64,000 nucleotides of DNA from Lachnospiraceae bacterium (GTDB lineage Bacteria; Bacillota; Clostridia; Lachnospirales; Lachnospiraceae): the NCBI GenBank assembly GCA_910575005.1, contig CAJTCL010000024.1, forward strand, positions 1-64,000. The letters run 5' to 3'. This document shows positions 18,250 to 26,778 of this stretch, piece after piece (the stretch's first letter is position 1; every line of letters begins with the position of its first letter). The notes under the pieces are model-generated. The model saw only the letters and a program-made list of their open reading frames with translations, did not search any database and had not been told where the DNA came from. The position numbers and the translations under genes are program-made.

Positions 18250-20825
18250 TTCTTATTCCTTTCCTGTACACACTCTCTAATCACCTTCTTCAACAATTCT
18301 ACATCAATCGGCTTTGGCAAATGTACATTCATACCAGCATCAAGAGCAGCTTTTTGATCTTCCGCAAAAGCATTTGCTGTCATAGCAATAATGGGAATCT
18401 CCTCTGCATCCTTACGATCTAAGGCTCTAATTGCCCTTGTCGCCTCATAACCGTTCATCACTGGCATCTGGACATCCATTAAAATAGCATCAAATTCATC
18501 TTCTGTCGCACTTATAAAACGCTCTACCGCCAACTGACCATTCTCTACAACTTCACAGTCGGCTCCCTCCATTGACAAAATCTCTTTCAAGATTTCCGCA
18601 TTGATCATATTATCCTCTGCCGCAAGAAAATGCAAACCTTCCAAATTTTCTTCCGTATTATCCTCTGATATATGTTCTCCCTCGGATTTTGCCTGCATTT
18701 CTAAAAGTTTTTCCGTACATGCAGAAACAAAAAATGGTTTCGTAAGAATGCCTGTATTTTCTAGTTTCAATACTTCTTCCAATCCTTCTGAGCCGTGAAC
18801 AGATAATAGAATTATTGGCACTGAATTAGGCAAAGTTTCTCGTATCTTTTTTATGTTCTGTATGCCATCCATGTCCATCATATCCCAGTCCAGTAAAATC
18901 ATTTGATATTTTTCATCATTATGGTCTTTTATCAACCGCATGGCTTCCTCAAAGCAAGATGCCATATCTGCCTGAACTCCGGTTTCTTTAAGAAGTATCT
19001 GAATATTTTTGCAGCTCTCTTTAACACCATCCACTGCCAATATCTGAGAAATTCCTCGTTCCTGCCAAAACTTTTTAATGGAACGCCCCTCGGGTATACG
19101 AAATTCCAATTCAACCTTAAAAATACTGCCATGATTCACTTCACTGGAAACATCAATGGTTCCCCCCATCAATTCAACGATATTTTTCGTAATCGCCATC
19201 CCCAGCCCTGTACCCTGAACCTTATTGGTTGTACTGTTTTCTGCTCTGGTAAAAGCATCAAAAATCGTTTTGAGATATTCCGGCGTCATCCCATAACCAT
19301 CATCTTCCACTTCGATTCTGATATGCTCATACTGGCTAGAACGCTGTTTCAGTCCAATAATACGAAACCAAATATTACCGCCCTCTGGTGTATATTTTAC
19401 CGCATTGGAAAGTAAATTAATCAAAATCTGATTAATTCTGGTCTCATCTCCTAATAAATATTCGTGCTGAATACCTGTTACCTCCACATGAAATTTCTGC
19501 TCCCTAGCGTTTGCCATCGGCCGAATAATTGCATCCACGGAAGATACCAGATCGTTTAAAGTAAATTCCTCAATTGTCAGTACAACTTTACCACTCTCAA
19601 TTTTAGATACATCCAAAATATCATTGATCAGACTGAGCAAATGCTGGCCAGATGCCGTAATCTTCTTTGTGTATTCTCTAACTTTCTCCGCATTATCTGC
19701 ATCTTTGGCCAATAAAGTAGTAAATCCCAAAACTGCATTCATTGGTGTTCGGATATCATGTGACATATTAGAAAGAAATGTAGTCTTAGAATTACTGGCA
19801 ATCTGTGCTGCCTGCAACGCTTCCGCAAGCTGATGATTGTGAATCTCTCTCTCTTTCTCCCGTTCTCTTCTGATTTTATTCTGCTGCCTCTGGTTAAAAT
19901 AATATAACATGCAGCACAAAAAAAACGCGGTCAACATAACTACTACTACAATTAAAATATTCTGATTAACAGCTCTTCCTTCCTGTTGAATTGCCTCAAT
20001 TGGCACATATCCAATCATATAAAGTGAACCTTGATTGAGAGACCACATATAATTCAAAGAATTTTTGCCGCGAATATCATGGTAGAATAAAAAATTTGTT
20101 CCATTTTTTACGCACTCAAAAACTTCTATCCTCAGATCCTGCTCCCAGATATCATTAGCTCGATAAAAATCTTTCAGATTAAGATGTCCCGCACTCCGCT
20201 CTCCCATTCCTTTGGGTTTCAACACAAGCCGCTCACTTTTTGCATCCATGATATAAAACATTGCCCGTCCATTATAAAATCCTTTTGGAAGAGATTCTTC
20301 AAATGTATCATAAATATATTCCACATAAAGAGTTCCTAACTCCTGATTATCTTTTATTACAGGGCATTTCATAGAATATGCCCATGTCCCCATATAATTC
20401 ATATAAGACTGAGAAATCGGCAAACCATCTACTGTTTTCCCAGAAGAAAAATCCAATTCTTCCTCCGACAATACTTCCCCAGTATTGGAAACTCCTTCTG
20501 TTTCCCCTGACAATATCAAGGTAAGCCGCACCATTGTGCTGTTTCTATCATAAGATTGGATAAAATCTTCTGGATTCTCTAACATTACAAGCTCTTGTGC
20601 TATCAGTTTTTGAAATTCTGCTTCTTTTGATAAAATGGCCTCAATGGTTCCTTTCATCAAATCCAAACTCTCACTAAGATTTTGAATTGCCGATGCAGAC
20701 ATCTCTGTAGATATTTTTCGCGCTACTGTAAATACAATGGTTGCTAACATACAAAACACTATTATAATAGAAAAAAGTAGTGGTAATGTATTGTTCTTTC
20801 TGCTTTTGGTCTGCTTTTTTTTCAT
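18246..20825 (-). CDS. Hybrid sensor histidine kinase with two receiver domains
   Basis: 859 residues. Order: N-terminal transmembrane helix, an extracytoplasmic sensor region (about 40-290), a second helix (NQNILIVVVVMLTAFFLCCMLYYF without its flanks), HisKA with the phospho-His in SNMSHDIRTPMNAVLGF, HATPase_c (INQILINLLSNAVKYTPEGG, GTGLGMAITKNIVELMGG), then two receiver domains. The second is complete (AAEDNMINAE, LMDVQMPVMNG, MTANAF, LPKP). The first has the phospho-Asp in LLDWDM but a reduced acidic pocket (AVDG), so it may be weakened. No HPt or output domain follows, so the partner lies elsewhere. Confidence 0.92.
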   Translation of the reverse strand: MKKKQTKSRKNNTLPLLFSIIIVFCMLATIVFTVARKISTEMSASAIQNLSESLDLMKGTIEAILSKEAEFQKLIAQELVMLENPEDFIQSYDRNSTMVRLTLILSGETEGVSNTGEVLSEEELDFSSGKTVDGLPISQSYMNYMGTWAYSMKCPVIKDNQELGTLYVEYIYDTFEESLPKGFYNGRAMFYIMDAKSERLVLKPKGMGERSAGHLNLKDFYRANDIWEQDLRIEVFECVKNGTNFLFYHDIRGKNSLNYMWSLNQGSLYMIGYVPIEAIQQEGRAVNQNILIVVVVMLTAFFLCCMLYYFNQRQQNKIRREREKEREIHNHQLAEALQAAQIASNSKTTFLSNMSHDIRTPMNAVLGFTTLLAKDADNAEKVREYTKKITASGQHLLSLINDILDVSKIESGKVVLTIEEFTLNDLVSSVDAIIRPMANAREQKFHVEVTGIQHEYLLGDETRINQILINLLSNAVKYTPEGGNIWFRIIGLKQRSSQYEHIRIEVEDDGYGMTPEYLKTIFDAFTRAENSTTNKVQGTGLGMAITKNIVELMGGTIDVSSEVNHGSIFKVELEFRIPEGRSIKKFWQERGISQILAVDGVKESCKNIQILLKETGVQADMASCFEEAMRLIKDHNDEKYQMILLDWDMMDMDGIQNIKKIRETLPNSVPIILLSVHGSEGLEEVLKLENTGILTKPFFVSACTEKLLEMQAKSEGEHISEDNTEENLEGLHFLAAEDNMINAEILKEILSMEGADCEVVENGQLAVERFISATEDEFDAILMDVQMPVMNGYEATRAIRALDRKDAEEIPIIAMTANAFAEDQKAALDAGMNVHLPKPIDVELLKKVIRECVQERNKK

Positions 20826-21457
20826 TTACAATCTCCAATCCGGCCTTTCAGATTAATACTATGTCTGCAATTTTAATTTTCTAGTTACAAACCTTATAAG
20901 GCATCTCACTGAAACAATTGAGATTTCATAAAATCTATTTTTAGACATCTCATTATAATTATCCATCATATTATAAAGTATACCCACAGCACCCAATTAT
21001 ACCATTCGGCATATCTTAAGGTATATCTTTAGGACTATTATACCTTTTGTAATATTTTTGTGTCAATATCATACTCATATAAACATATACTAGTACAACG
21101 AACATTAAATCTCTGATATATTCACATAGGATATAATTGAAGATGTCAGTTATTTAATATTTGGTGTACTAGCAAAAAGAGACATCATATGCCCAACCAC
21201 ATGATGCCTCTCCATAATTCTATAATATGCGATAATTGATATTATGCTATTCCTCTATCCAATTTTGTGAAACATATCAGCCAATCACAAAATCCAATAT
21301 TTCTGCCGCACATCACAGTTAAGATTATATTCCCTGACATTTAAAATATTGAAACAACCAAATTTTTTCTCTACAATTCATACACTCATTTCTCATCCAT
21401 TTACAATTAAAATCATTTGCAGACATTTCGTATTTATATTATTTGTTTTTACAAGAT
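20826..21457. other. AT-rich intergenic region, 632 bases
   Basis: It holds the presumed kinase promoter region, a GGTATA/TATACC hairpin near 21022-21044 and the hairpin at 21179-21210. No gene is supported. It marks the border between ordinary chromosome and the AT-rich mobile-DNA region. Confidence 0.4.
21179..21210 (-). terminator. Terminator-like hairpin
   Basis: GAG-A-CATCAT pairs with ATGATG-C-CTC; on the minus strand it is followed by TTTTTGC. It probably ends the transcript of the gene at 21458-21859, although it lies 250 bases away. Confidence 0.45.
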
Positions 21458-21859
21458 TTATTGTAAATCAGACATCCAATATACAAACGGATCTTTACTT
21501 TTATGATACACTTTATGAGCGATCAATCTTATTAGCCATTTTACCTTTGGATAATATGTTAATGTATTCTTGATAATAATCCCTTCTGCTAAAATTGCAT
21601 CTGGTTTATTTGATATATCTAGATCATAATCAAATACAGATACCTCCATTCCCTCATATAATGCAACGTCATTTCCGATCGAATCATTTACTATATCTGC
21701 CTGAGAGAATAAATATATAGGCTCCCCTGTCTTAGCATCCGCACAATATTCATTAAAATCCAACCAAATCCTCACTTTATCCAATGGCATAATAGCCTTA
21801 CATTTATCCTGTTTGGTAGTCTGCTTCCCTTTGTATTGATATGAATAAGCTTGTGCCAT
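21458..21859 (-). CDS. Hypothetical protein
   Basis: 133 residues, no signal or membrane segment. The N-terminus (MAQAYSYQYKGKQTTKQDKCK) precedes a beta-rich stretch (VRIWLDFNEYC, VALYEGMEVSVFDYDLD). No family is recognised. The start is preceded by GAGAGGTG. Lower GC than the chromosomal genes to its left. Confidence 0.5.
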   Translation of the reverse strand: MAQAYSYQYKGKQTTKQDKCKAIMPLDKVRIWLDFNEYCADAKTGEPIYLFSQADIVNDSIGNDVALYEGMEVSVFDYDLDISNKPDAILAEGIIIKNTLTYYPKVKWLIRLIAHKVYHKSKDPFVYWMSDLQ

Positions 21860-21941
21860 TCAAAACACCTCTCATATTTATCATTGAAGAAAATAAAATA
21901 TTAAATTCTGTCTACAATTGGAATCCATCGCTCCTCTGCCC

Positions 21942-22811
21942 TCAAAATGTTTGATCCCAATAATAGTCTTTGTTTGATTTGCTGTTTATTTTCTTTAGAT
22001 ACTCCATTTTTCTATCTGAAAAAACACCTGTCACAAAACTATGGTTCATCTCTTCGCTAAACAGATCAATAAATTCCAAATCAAACGTTGTACTAATCCA
22101 TGTTTTAATCTCATGAAACAAAATCTCTATTCGTGTTCGATTTATTTCTTGGTCAAAAATTTTGACAATCTCATCGTTCCAAAAAATATTCTGAGAAAAA
22201 TATCCTTCATCAAAATTCCATATATCACTTGTCCAAAATTCTTTTACGCTGTCAAGGATAAAAATATTATCACTTTCTTTAAAAAGAAGCACAGAAAGGT
22301 ACTGGAAAAATGAACATTTTACTTCTAAGGATCCGTGAAATATTTGAAAAAATAACTGCTGAATATTGTCATTGCAAATGGCAATCGTGGTATTAAATAG
22401 AGAAATCCATTTGGACATATACAGGCAGTACCTTTCCATTTTTTGAATTGTCAATTTGATGTATTGCTGCATAATCTGAAAATAACTTTTTTCCCCAACC
22501 GCACACTTGAAATTTTTCTGATTAAAAAACATTGCTGTATTAAACTGATTATAAATATCCATTGCAATTTCATTCTCATGTAACACAGCTTCTTCCATTG
22601 CTTTTAAGTAAAATGGAAGTAATACCTTGATCAATTCTGGCTGAATATACTGTGCATATATACAGTCTGTTGCAAAATTAAACAAAATCAGATATTCTTC
22701 TGAAAACTCTCTAACAATTTTTCTGTTTACATAAATAAATTGATGTAATTCCTGCAAGTCAGTCTCATTAAGTTCCATTGTTATTGGAAAAGGTTTTAAA
22801 TTTATAGACAT
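21942..22811 (-). CDS. Hypothetical protein, AT-rich
   Basis: 289 residues, rich in Phe, Ile, Asn and Tyr, mostly helical in appearance, with no export signal. No known motif is found. It lies next to the gene at 21458 in the same direction and upstream of an IS607 remnant. Base composition and context suggest a horizontally acquired gene of unknown role. Confidence 0.5.
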   Translation of the reverse strand: MSINLKPFPITMELNETDLQELHQFIYVNRKIVREFSEEYLILFNFATDCIYAQYIQPELIKVLLPFYLKAMEEAVLHENEIAMDIYNQFNTAMFFNQKNFKCAVGEKSYFQIMQQYIKLTIQKMERYCLYMSKWISLFNTTIAICNDNIQQLFFQIFHGSLEVKCSFFQYLSVLLFKESDNIFILDSVKEFWTSDIWNFDEGYFSQNIFWNDEIVKIFDQEINRTRIEILFHEIKTWISTTFDLEFIDLFSEEMNHSFVTGVFSDRKMEYLKKINSKSNKDYYWDQTF

Positions 22812-22956
22812 TCCTTCTAACCAGTTTTTATATCACTTTATTGGTAATTTATATTTTTTCATACAAGTCAAACATAACGTTATAAAAAATATTAAAGATA
22901 ATAAAATATATTATAAATTTTATTAAATAATGTTTTTCTTTATTGTTCAACACAGA

Positions 22957-23175
22957 TTAGGCTATGTTTACTACAAATGGGTGTAACGCACACCCTCTAT
23001 CCCATTTTATTGGGAATACCTTCTTTATTATCTGATAAGCGCCGTTTAAGTCCGCATTTATTTCTACTTTATTTTCAGCAACAAATAATCCTCTATTCAC
23101 TCGTCTTGCTTTATTATAATTTGATGATTTCACTATGTGCTTTTCAACACGTTGATTTTTAATCATTATTTTCAT
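22957..23175 (-). pseudogene. tnpB: TnpB C-terminal remnant
   Basis: 72 residues. The stretch NRGLFVAENKVEINADLNGA followed by YQIIKKVFP is the end of an IS605/IS607 TnpB, including the third RuvC-site Asp in NADLNGA. About 300 residues carrying the other RuvC residues and most of the zinc finger are missing, so no nuclease activity is expected. A short unrelated-looking N-terminus (MKIMIKNQRVEKHIVKSS) is joined in frame, and the frame overlaps tnpA by 17 bases. A GGGTGT/ACACCC hairpin lies at 22980-22996 near the 3' end, where guide-RNA scaffolds of intact TnpB elements map. Confidence 0.8.
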
Positions 23176-23758
23176 TTGTCAACAACTCTTTTACCTTTTG
23201 AATTTTTCTTTTGCTGTAAAATTTCATTGAATAACAATGTAACAGACTTTCTATTTCTTCAAAAATTTCTTGACGATCAAGTTTTTCTGAACCTACTTCA
23301 CTCATTATCACAATTTCGCAGTTGTATTTTTGAAATAGATGATAGAACAAGTCAAAACCTATTCTTGAAAGTCTGTCTTTATAAGTAATAACAACACGTT
23401 CCACTTCATTATCAATAATATCGTCAAGCATTTTGAAAAAGTCATTACGCTTTTCAAAACTTATCCCACTTGCAATATCCGAATAAATTCCTGAAATAGT
23501 ATATCCGTTAGTAAAGCAAAATTGTTTCAAAAGTTCTATTTGATTATTGAGGTCGGGTTTTTGTTTTGATGTAGACACTCTTGCATAAATATATGTTTTA
23601 CGTTTCATATCCTTATTTAAAAAAGAATATACGCTTTCAGAGTCATATTCGTATCTGCCATTTGGTAATTTTTCAACTTTAATCAAACCCTCTTTCACAT
23701 ACTTAGTCAATGTAGGACGGGTTATTCTTAAAAGTTTCAAAACTTCATTCGCTTTCAT
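23159..23758 (-). CDS. tnpA: IS607-family serine transposase
   Basis: 199 residues. An N-terminal MerR-like helix-turn-helix (VLKLLRITRPTLTKYVKEGL) is followed by a serine resolvase catalytic domain (YARVSTSKQKPDLNNQ with the nucleophile Ser, then VITYKDRLSRIGFDLF with conserved Arg). This order is specific to IS607 TnpA. The gene looks complete, so the element may still be able to move. Confidence 0.9.
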   Translation of the reverse strand: MKANEVLKLLRITRPTLTKYVKEGLIKVEKLPNGRYEYDSESVYSFLNKDMKRKTYIYARVSTSKQKPDLNNQIELLKQFCFTNGYTISGIYSDIASGISFEKRNDFFKMLDDIIDNEVERVVITYKDRLSRIGFDLFYHLFQKYNCEIVIMSEVGSEKLDRQEIFEEIESLLHCYSMKFYSKRKIQKVKELLTNENND

Positions 23759-24046
23759 CGTATCACCACCTTATATAATTATTATATCATATTTTATATA
23801 AAATGTTAATATTTTTTAATGTTTTTAATATTATTTTATACTATATATTATGTAATCTCTGCACAGTTTCTCTACTTGGATTAAACAAAATGATCAGCGT
23901 GTCAACAACGCCTTTGGTGTTACACTTACGCTATATATTATTATTTAATTTAAACTTGCACATCAATATAGTGGGTACGTTGCACCTTTTTGGCATCCTA
24001 GTTATATAATATATTTTATGAAACACCTATTCTTCCACAAAGATAA
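23759..24046. other. AT-rich non-coding DNA
   Basis: About 290 bases with no supported gene; many short AT palindromes, no clear function seen. Confidence 0.3.
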
Positions 24047-24295
24047 TTATGATCCCAAAAATTTATTTCCATTTAAATATATCAAATGCTCTGTTATCTC
24101 CGCAACCCAGATTTTTATTAACAATTCCAGCGTTTCTGAAAATCTCTTGTAAATCTTAAAATCAAGAAAAGCCGTCACAAATATTTTTTCTGCTGTTCTA
24201 TTTTTTATCATCTCTATAATTCTAATATTCTTTTGGAATTTATTTGACCTACAGAAATTATTGATTTAACAAGACTAATCCCGTTCTTATCTTCT
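24047..24295 (-). pseudogene. Decayed copy of BsuBI/PstI-like endonuclease 3' end
   Basis: The plus-strand text here runs in parallel with 25866-26115, the 3' end of the intact restriction gene. Examples are TCTGAAAATCTCTTGTAAATC against TCTGAAAACCTCTTATAAGTC, then TTAAAATCAAGAAAAGC and CGTTCTTATCTTCT in the same order. Substitutions and indels break the frame. It is therefore a remnant of a related restriction gene, either an old duplication or the tail of an older element. Confidence 0.75.
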
Positions 24296-24660
24296 ATTTG
24301 CCTTCACCATTTTGTTGATTTCCGGTTATAACTTTTTCTGCTGTTTTCAAACTTTTCACTCTCTGAGAACAACTTTCCTGTATCCTCTGTAAGTATCGTC
24401 TTCTATTCTTTCAGCAAAATGTTTGTAGTTGAAAGTTCCGATACTTTCTGCCAGAACCTTCGCCTTCTTTTCATATCTGCTCCATTTCCTGTCCTCCCAC
24501 AATCTTATGATAAAGAATAGAAGATAAATCCTCTTTACTGCCAGAAATCGTCTGTTCCAGTTCTGCAGCCTCTTTCTGCCGTTCCTGCTTCCCAAAATCG
24601 AGTACATACAAATATAGGAATACTAATAATCGTCAGATTACAAAGGCTATGGAAATAAAG
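24296..24660 (-). other. Degraded coding-like sequence of unknown origin
   Basis: A minus-strand frame at 24356-24607 encodes about 83 residues (KKAKVLAESIGTFNYKHFAE near the end). A second frame across the same DNA reads like a charged coiled coil (KQERQKEAAELEQTISGSK), suggesting a frameshifted old gene. No family is identified. Confidence 0.3.
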
Positions 24661-24910
24661 CTACAACACTATATTCTATTATTTAAGAGGATTCCAATAT
24701 CTGATTTGACTTGTTTTGCGGGTAAATAATCTTTTGGCTTCTTTTTATCAGTTGGCTGATGAAGCAAGGAAGGAATTAATGGAAATGATATAATTCAAGT
24801 TACAGTATCACAAAGACAAAGAACATCCAGAACAGAAAACGCAAATAAAAGATTGATAAAGGCAAATTCCGATAAAAAATGGTACCAAATTTCATCGCAG
24901 TTCTTTTTTA
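24661..24910. other. Non-coding DNA left of the restriction cluster
   Basis: About 250 bases. A short plus-strand frame ending 24793 (LASFYQLADEARKELMEMI) could be the last codons of a lost gene. No tuf-like att core was found here. Confidence 0.3.
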
Positions 24911-24932
24911 TGGCACCGTTTTGGCACCGCTT
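24911..24932 (+). repeat. Putative integrase arm-type site, left copy
   Basis: TGGCACCG-TTT-TGGCACCGCTT, itself a tandem of TGGCACCG. It matches 29817-29838 at 20 of 22 positions in the same orientation. Confidence 0.6.
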
Positions 24933-24963
24933 AAACATCTTGCAATGCATATGTAAATTTTTA

Positions 24964-25845
24964 TTACAGTTCAAAATAATCGCTATCAATACGTTTTATA
25001 TATATGTCTCTCTCAACAGATACACCCAAATTATATTGTATCATCAACTCCGTCAACTTTTTCCCATCTATGAGAACAATATCTGAATGAGGATAACTTT
25101 TTGCAAAATCTATAGCTCCTTGCGAAAAATATGAAGTTGTAATAAAAGCTCCCCTTGTAACTGCACCTAATGCTCCTGCAAAGCTCTGTATTTCAGGTCT
25201 TCCTACTGAATGTCCTGTTGCATATCTTTTAGCCTGAATCAGTATAGGATTAAATCCTAATGGATCGGTTTTTATAATACCATCTATTCCTCTGTCGTTT
25301 GAAGCAGAAGTTACCGTTCCTTTTCCATATCCCATTTTCTCCAACAAATCTGTAACAATTTTTTCAAAAAAAGAATCTCCCGCTCGTCCCTCAACAGACA
25401 TTATTGCATTCATGATTTCGTGCGATAATTGGCTATGCATTTCTTTCACTATAGCATCCAAACGTTCCATTGGACTGGTGTCACTTATTAAATTTTCTTG
25501 TTCTCCTTCTCTTTGTGTCTGATTATTGCGCTCTGCCTGTAACCTTTTTGCAAATTCACTGACACTTAAGTTCTCGCGTAAGATATATTTCCCTTTTTTA
25601 GTAATAACATATGTTCCTCTACTTACTCTGGCAATATAACCAGCATCACAAAGCCAAGAGACTGCCCAACCAGTACGGCTCTCATATATCGGTACTTCAC
25701 TACTTGTTTTCTGCTTTTGTTCTGCTTCGGAAAGATTCAATTTTTCGCACACTACATTCTTAGCTTGCCGTCTAGAAAACTGCGGATACTCAGACATTAT
25801 TTCAAGCACGAATTTAAACATTTCAGTTTGTGTTGGTATTCCCAC
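24964..25845 (-). CDS. Mrr-like restriction endonuclease
   Basis: 293 residues. An N-terminal winged-helix Mrr_N-type domain (GIPTQTEMFKFVLEIMSE, TGWAVSWLCDAGYIARVSRG) is joined to a C-terminal PD-(D/E)xK nuclease of Mrr type: DSFFEKIVTDLLEKMGYG, NDRGIDGIIKTDPLGF with the catalytic Asp, and ILIQAKRY with the QxK triad, then IQSFAGAL. Mrr enzymes cut modified DNA. It starts at a GTG with AGGAGAT, 12 bases after the BsuBI/PstI-like gene stop, so it forms one operon with the R-M pair and may act as a second defence or an accessory nuclease. Confidence 0.85.
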   Translation of the reverse strand: MGIPTQTEMFKFVLEIMSEYPQFSRRQAKNVVCEKLNLSEAEQKQKTSSEVPIYESRTGWAVSWLCDAGYIARVSRGTYVITKKGKYILRENLSVSEFAKRLQAERNNQTQREGEQENLISDTSPMERLDAIVKEMHSQLSHEIMNAIMSVEGRAGDSFFEKIVTDLLEKMGYGKGTVTSASNDRGIDGIIKTDPLGFNPILIQAKRYATGHSVGRPEIQSFAGALGAVTRGAFITTSYFSQGAIDFAKSYPHSDIVLIDGKKLTELMIQYNLGVSVERDIYIKRIDSDYFEL

Positions 25846-25857
25846 TTTCTTTATCTC

Positions 25858-26778
25858 CTATTCTCTTGGTCCTAAAAACTTATCCCCATTCAAATGTATC
25901 ATATGCTCCGGCATCTCTGCAATCCAGACTTCCGTTTCCCATGCCAATGTTTCTGAAAACCTCTTATAAGTCTTAAAATCAAGAAATGCTGTTACAAAGA
26001 TTTTCCCTGCTGTTACGTTCTTTGTCATTTCAGTTATTTCCAATATTCTTTTAGAATCCATCGTTCCTACAGAAGTCACTGATTCAACAAAATATATCCA
26101 GTTCTTATCTTCTCTGTACAAAACCACATCCGGCATTTTGTCATGCAAAGTTATTTCAAATCCTAATTTCTCCAGTTTATTAACATTTTTTACTAAATCT
26201 TTCTCTATGGTATCTCCAACATACAAACATTCTGAATCTGGTGCAAATCGTGGTGCAAATTCCTCAATAATAGCTTTCTGCAGTTCATTATGCTTTCCAG
26301 TAGAAAATTGAAAATCAGCTCCATTAATACGCACTGGCATCATTATCATTTTCTTTTTTGAAGCATAAATATTCACCAGCTTTTCATGGTATTCTAAAAA
26401 TCTATTTACAGATTTTTGCCACTCTGATGTCCGAAATGCCTTTACCATTTGCAATGTTTCTTCTGTAAGCCTATACCTATAATTGGGGCTGTTTGTTGCT
26501 TTCCCATTATCCTCTACAAGCGCAGCATTGCGAAAATGATGTAATGCCTGCTTACGAAATGTTTCTCTGCTATTTTCTGCATAAGTAGAGCCATAATATG
26601 TATTTGCAAACTGAATCATATCGTGAATACGATTCCACTCATTTCCTGCATTTGACCATTCCATATCCGGTTTTACTCCCGCCATCGCTAACAAAACATA
26701 ACAGCAAATATCCGTCTGCTGTGCTTTTGGCATTCCAAGCATTTTCAAAAATTCTCTTGCTTCGTCAATTCTATCCAC
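25858..26778 (-). CDS. BsuBI/PstI-family type II restriction endonuclease
   Basis: 306 residues, the usual size. N-terminal DNA-binding-type helices (SNAGNEWNRIHDMIQFANTY) are followed by the C-terminal nuclease domain with LYVGDTIEKDL, MPDVVLYREDKNWIYFVES and GKIFVTAF; PDVV with FVES forms the PD-(D/E)xK-like site. Family members cut CTGCAG, which is family knowledge and untested here. GTG start with GGAGGGG; it overlaps the methyltransferase gene by 8 bases. Confidence 0.88.
   Translation of the reverse strand: MDRIDEAREFLKMLGMPKAQQTDICCYVLLAMAGVKPDMEWSNAGNEWNRIHDMIQFANTYYGSTYAENSRETFRKQALHHFRNAALVEDNGKATNSPNYRYRLTEETLQMVKAFRTSEWQKSVNRFLEYHEKLVNIYASKKKMIMMPVRINGADFQFSTGKHNELQKAIIEEFAPRFAPDSECLYVGDTIEKDLVKNVNKLEKLGFEITLHDKMPDVVLYREDKNWIYFVESVTSVGTMDSKRILEITEMTKNVTAGKIFVTAFLDFKTYKRFSETLAWETEVWIAEMPEHMIHLNGDKFLGPRE

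Larger units (their letters stand above)
22957..23758 (-). mobile_element. IS607-family insertion sequence, tnpB decayed
   Basis: Contains an apparently intact IS607 serine transposase and, overlapping it, a short remnant of TnpB. The exact ends are not visible because IS607 elements lack inverted repeats and make no clear target duplication. Confidence 0.75.

Noticed and set aside
24661-24910. Third tuf-tail att copy at the left end of the older island
   Set aside because: I looked for GTAGCCACAC and a VATIIE-stop reading here and found neither, so the left border stays undefined.
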